From Mycobacterium paraseoulense (lineage in GTDB: Bacteria > Actinomycetota > Actinomycetes > Mycobacteriales > Mycobacteriaceae), in the NCBI RefSeq assembly GCF_010731655.1, contig NZ_AP022619.1, forward strand, positions 4,650,001-4,714,000: a stretch of DNA of 64,000 nt. The letters run 5' to 3'. Below are positions 62,855 to 64,000 of this stretch, piece after piece. The position numbers were made by a program, and so were the translations under genes. How positions within the stretch are numbered: position 1 is the stretch's first letter; every line of letters begins with the position of its first letter. A model generated the notes under the pieces. That model was not told where the DNA came from. It ran no database searches and saw only the letters and a list, made by a program, of their open reading frames with translations.

Positions 62855-64000
62855 TTATTGCGCGGCTACTGGCCCGGGCCGGCGCCCGCGGACCAACTTG
62901 CCCGGGCGAGCCTCGGTCGGCACGCCGTTTTCCGCGATCACTTCGCCGGCGACGATGGTCGCGACGTACCCGTCGGCCGTCTGGTCCAGGCGCCGCCCCC
63001 CGGCGGGCAGGTCGTAGCTGATGACCGGCTTGTGCAGCCGCAGCGCGGCGTGATCGATGACGTTGAGGTCGGCCTTGTAGCCCACGGCGATGCGGCCCCG
63101 GTCGCCCAGCCCGGCGACGCGGGCCGGCACCGACGTGAGCTCGCGGACGGCCTCCGGCACGGTGAACCGCCCCGACTTGCGGTCGCGTGCCCAATGCGCC
63201 AGGAAGTACGTCGAATAGCTGGCGTCACAGATCATCCCGTAGTGCGCGCCGCCGTCGCCGAGCCCCAGCACGACGTCCTCGCGGTGCAGTAGCTCGCCGA
63301 CGGTGTCCAGCGAGTTGCCCTGCAGGTTGCTGGTGGCCACCAGCAGCATGGCGCGGCCGTCGTCGTCAAGCAGGCGGTCGTAGGCCTCCGCCATCGGGTC
63401 GACCCCGCGGGCGCGGGCCCTGGCGCCGATGCTGGTCGACGGGTCCGGCTCGTAGTCGGGGTTGTCGCCCAGCGGGAAGATCCAGTCCCACATCTGCGCC
63501 ACGTAGAGGATCGGATGACCGACCCCGGGCTTGTCGGCCAGGATGCGGGCGCGCACCTCCGGCTTGCGCATCTCGGCGACCCGCTCGGCCAGCGGCAGGT
63601 GCGCGATCTCCCGGTAGCTGGGGTAGAGCACGAACGGGTTGGCGGACAGCTGCAGCCCGATGATCAACCCGATCGGCCGGGGCAACAGCTGCGCGGTGAT
63701 CTGGGGGTCGCCCGCGCCGGCCCGGGAATTCGCCTTCTCGATCATGGTGATGGCGTCCGGCCAGGTCGGGTCGCCGGCGTTGGCGACGACCAGCGTGAAG
63801 GTGAGCGGCAGGCCGACATCCTCGGCCACGTCGAACACCATCTGCAGCACCGGCTCGTAGCCACCGGCCGGGATGTCCGGCACGAACTGCAGCAGGCCGC
63901 CGCCCCCGTCCACGACACCGCGGGCGATCTCCTCGATCTCCTCGCGGGCGGCGTCGTAACTGGGGATGGGCGAACCGCTTTCGGTCTTGTGGATCGTCAG
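62855..64000 (-). CDS. Amidohydrolase, N-acyl-D-amino-acid deacylase type (5' end outside window)
   Basis: The visible 381 codons are the C-terminal two-thirds of an amidohydrolase-family enzyme. The frame is open to the window edge, so the true start lies beyond 64000; the internal GTG at 63913 is not the start. ITAQLLPRPIGL, GLGDGGAHYGMICDAS and the closing GYKADLNVIDHAAL are typical of the D-aminoacylase group, with the Asp in GDGGAH as the likely catalytic acid. The N-terminal HxH metal site cannot be seen. Substrate is unknown. Confidence 0.87.
   Translation of the reverse strand: MTIHKTESGSPIPSYDAAREEIEEIARGVVDGGGGLLQFVPDIPAGGYEPVLQMVFDVAEDVGLPLTFTLVVANAGDPTWPDAITMIEKANSRAGAGDPQITAQLLPRPIGLIIGLQLSANPFVLYPSYREIAHLPLAERVAEMRKPEVRARILADKPGVGHPILYVAQMWDWIFPLGDNPDYEPDPSTSIGARARARGVDPMAEAYDRLLDDDGRAMLLVATSNLQGNSLDTVGELLHREDVVLGLGDGGAHYGMICDASYSTYFLAHWARDRKSGRFTVPEAVRELTSVPARVAGLGDRGRIAVGYKADLNVIDHAALRLHKPVISYDLPAGGRRLDQTADGYVATIVAGEVIAENGVPTEARPGKLVRGRRPGPVAAQ

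Noticed and set aside
63913..63913. GTG start for the amidohydrolase at 63913
   Set aside because: The frame continues open and family-like to the window edge (ending LTIHKTESGSP read from 64000), so the start lies outside.

Overview
The window is a high-GC actinobacterial chromosome segment. Its gene order closely follows the M. tuberculosis block Rv0407 to Rv0442c as I remember it: fgd1-pta-ackA, pknG-glnH-glnX, mutT3, thiE, thiO-thiS-thiG, lpqL, lpqM, thiD-thiC, ctpH, xthA, def, virR, sodC, pssA-psd-moeA2, groEL2 and a PPE gene. Extra gene blocks between these anchors, a 13E12-type HNH gene and the overall sequence style point to a slow-growing nontuberculous Mycobacterium, most likely of the M. 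avium complex or a close relative. The species call is inference from remembered homologues; no search was run.

Layout. 1-4305: F420-dependent glucose-6-phosphate dehydrogenase, then phosphotransacetylase and acetate kinase, overlapping head to tail. 4306-5419: a frameshifted endonuclease-like gene flanked by related palindromes. 5420-9992 (minus strand): the GlnX-GlnH-PknG amino-acid-sensing operon. 10127-13514: mutT3 and a thiamine block, thiE facing thiO-thiS-thiG, with a TPP riboswitch and a perfect 18-bp palindrome between the divergent starts. 13511-23180: an exported and membrane block with an SGNH hydrolase, two tandem four-cysteine secreted proteins, a CD225/DUF2752 pair, two M28-type lipoproteins (one seemingly inactive), a 13E12 HNH protein, a small membrane protein behind a DosR-like box, and lpqM. 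23197-27801 (minus): a MarR/luciferase-like pair, an alpha/beta hydrolase, thiD and riboswitch-led thiC.

27888-32891: a three-gene signalling cassette of PAS-ANTAR protein, STAS protein, and a 1281-residue protein joining histidine kinase, receiver, PP2C phosphatase and RsbW-like kinase. 32898-38180: the giant P-type ATPase CtpH between two small proteins that share a membrane motif. 38394-44165: DNA repair (xthA), an acetyltransferase, def, Rv0430, virR, sodC, a glutamate-cysteine-ligase-like enzyme and a LON-domain protein. 44187-48328: an accessory lipid/redox block with a TetR regulator. 48302-53408 (minus): a tandem AAA ATPase, phosphatidylserine synthase and decarboxylase, and moeA2. 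53482-58493: accessory oxidoreductases and a TetR-SDR pair. 58507-60367: groEL2 with two CIRCE operators and a clear intrinsic terminator. 60404-64000: SDR, carboxymuconolactone-decarboxylase-like and PPOX proteins, a short PPE protein, and an amidohydrolase running off the end.

Two themes recur. Genes are packed with 1- to 10-bp stop/start overlaps, which fixes many start codons. A TANNNT hexamer sits 6-8 nt before at least a dozen starts, the pattern of leaderless mycobacterial transcripts. No tRNA, rRNA, insertion sequence or CRISPR array was seen. The only gene-free stretch over 300 bases is 15384-15775, which holds two dyad structures and a likely promoter.
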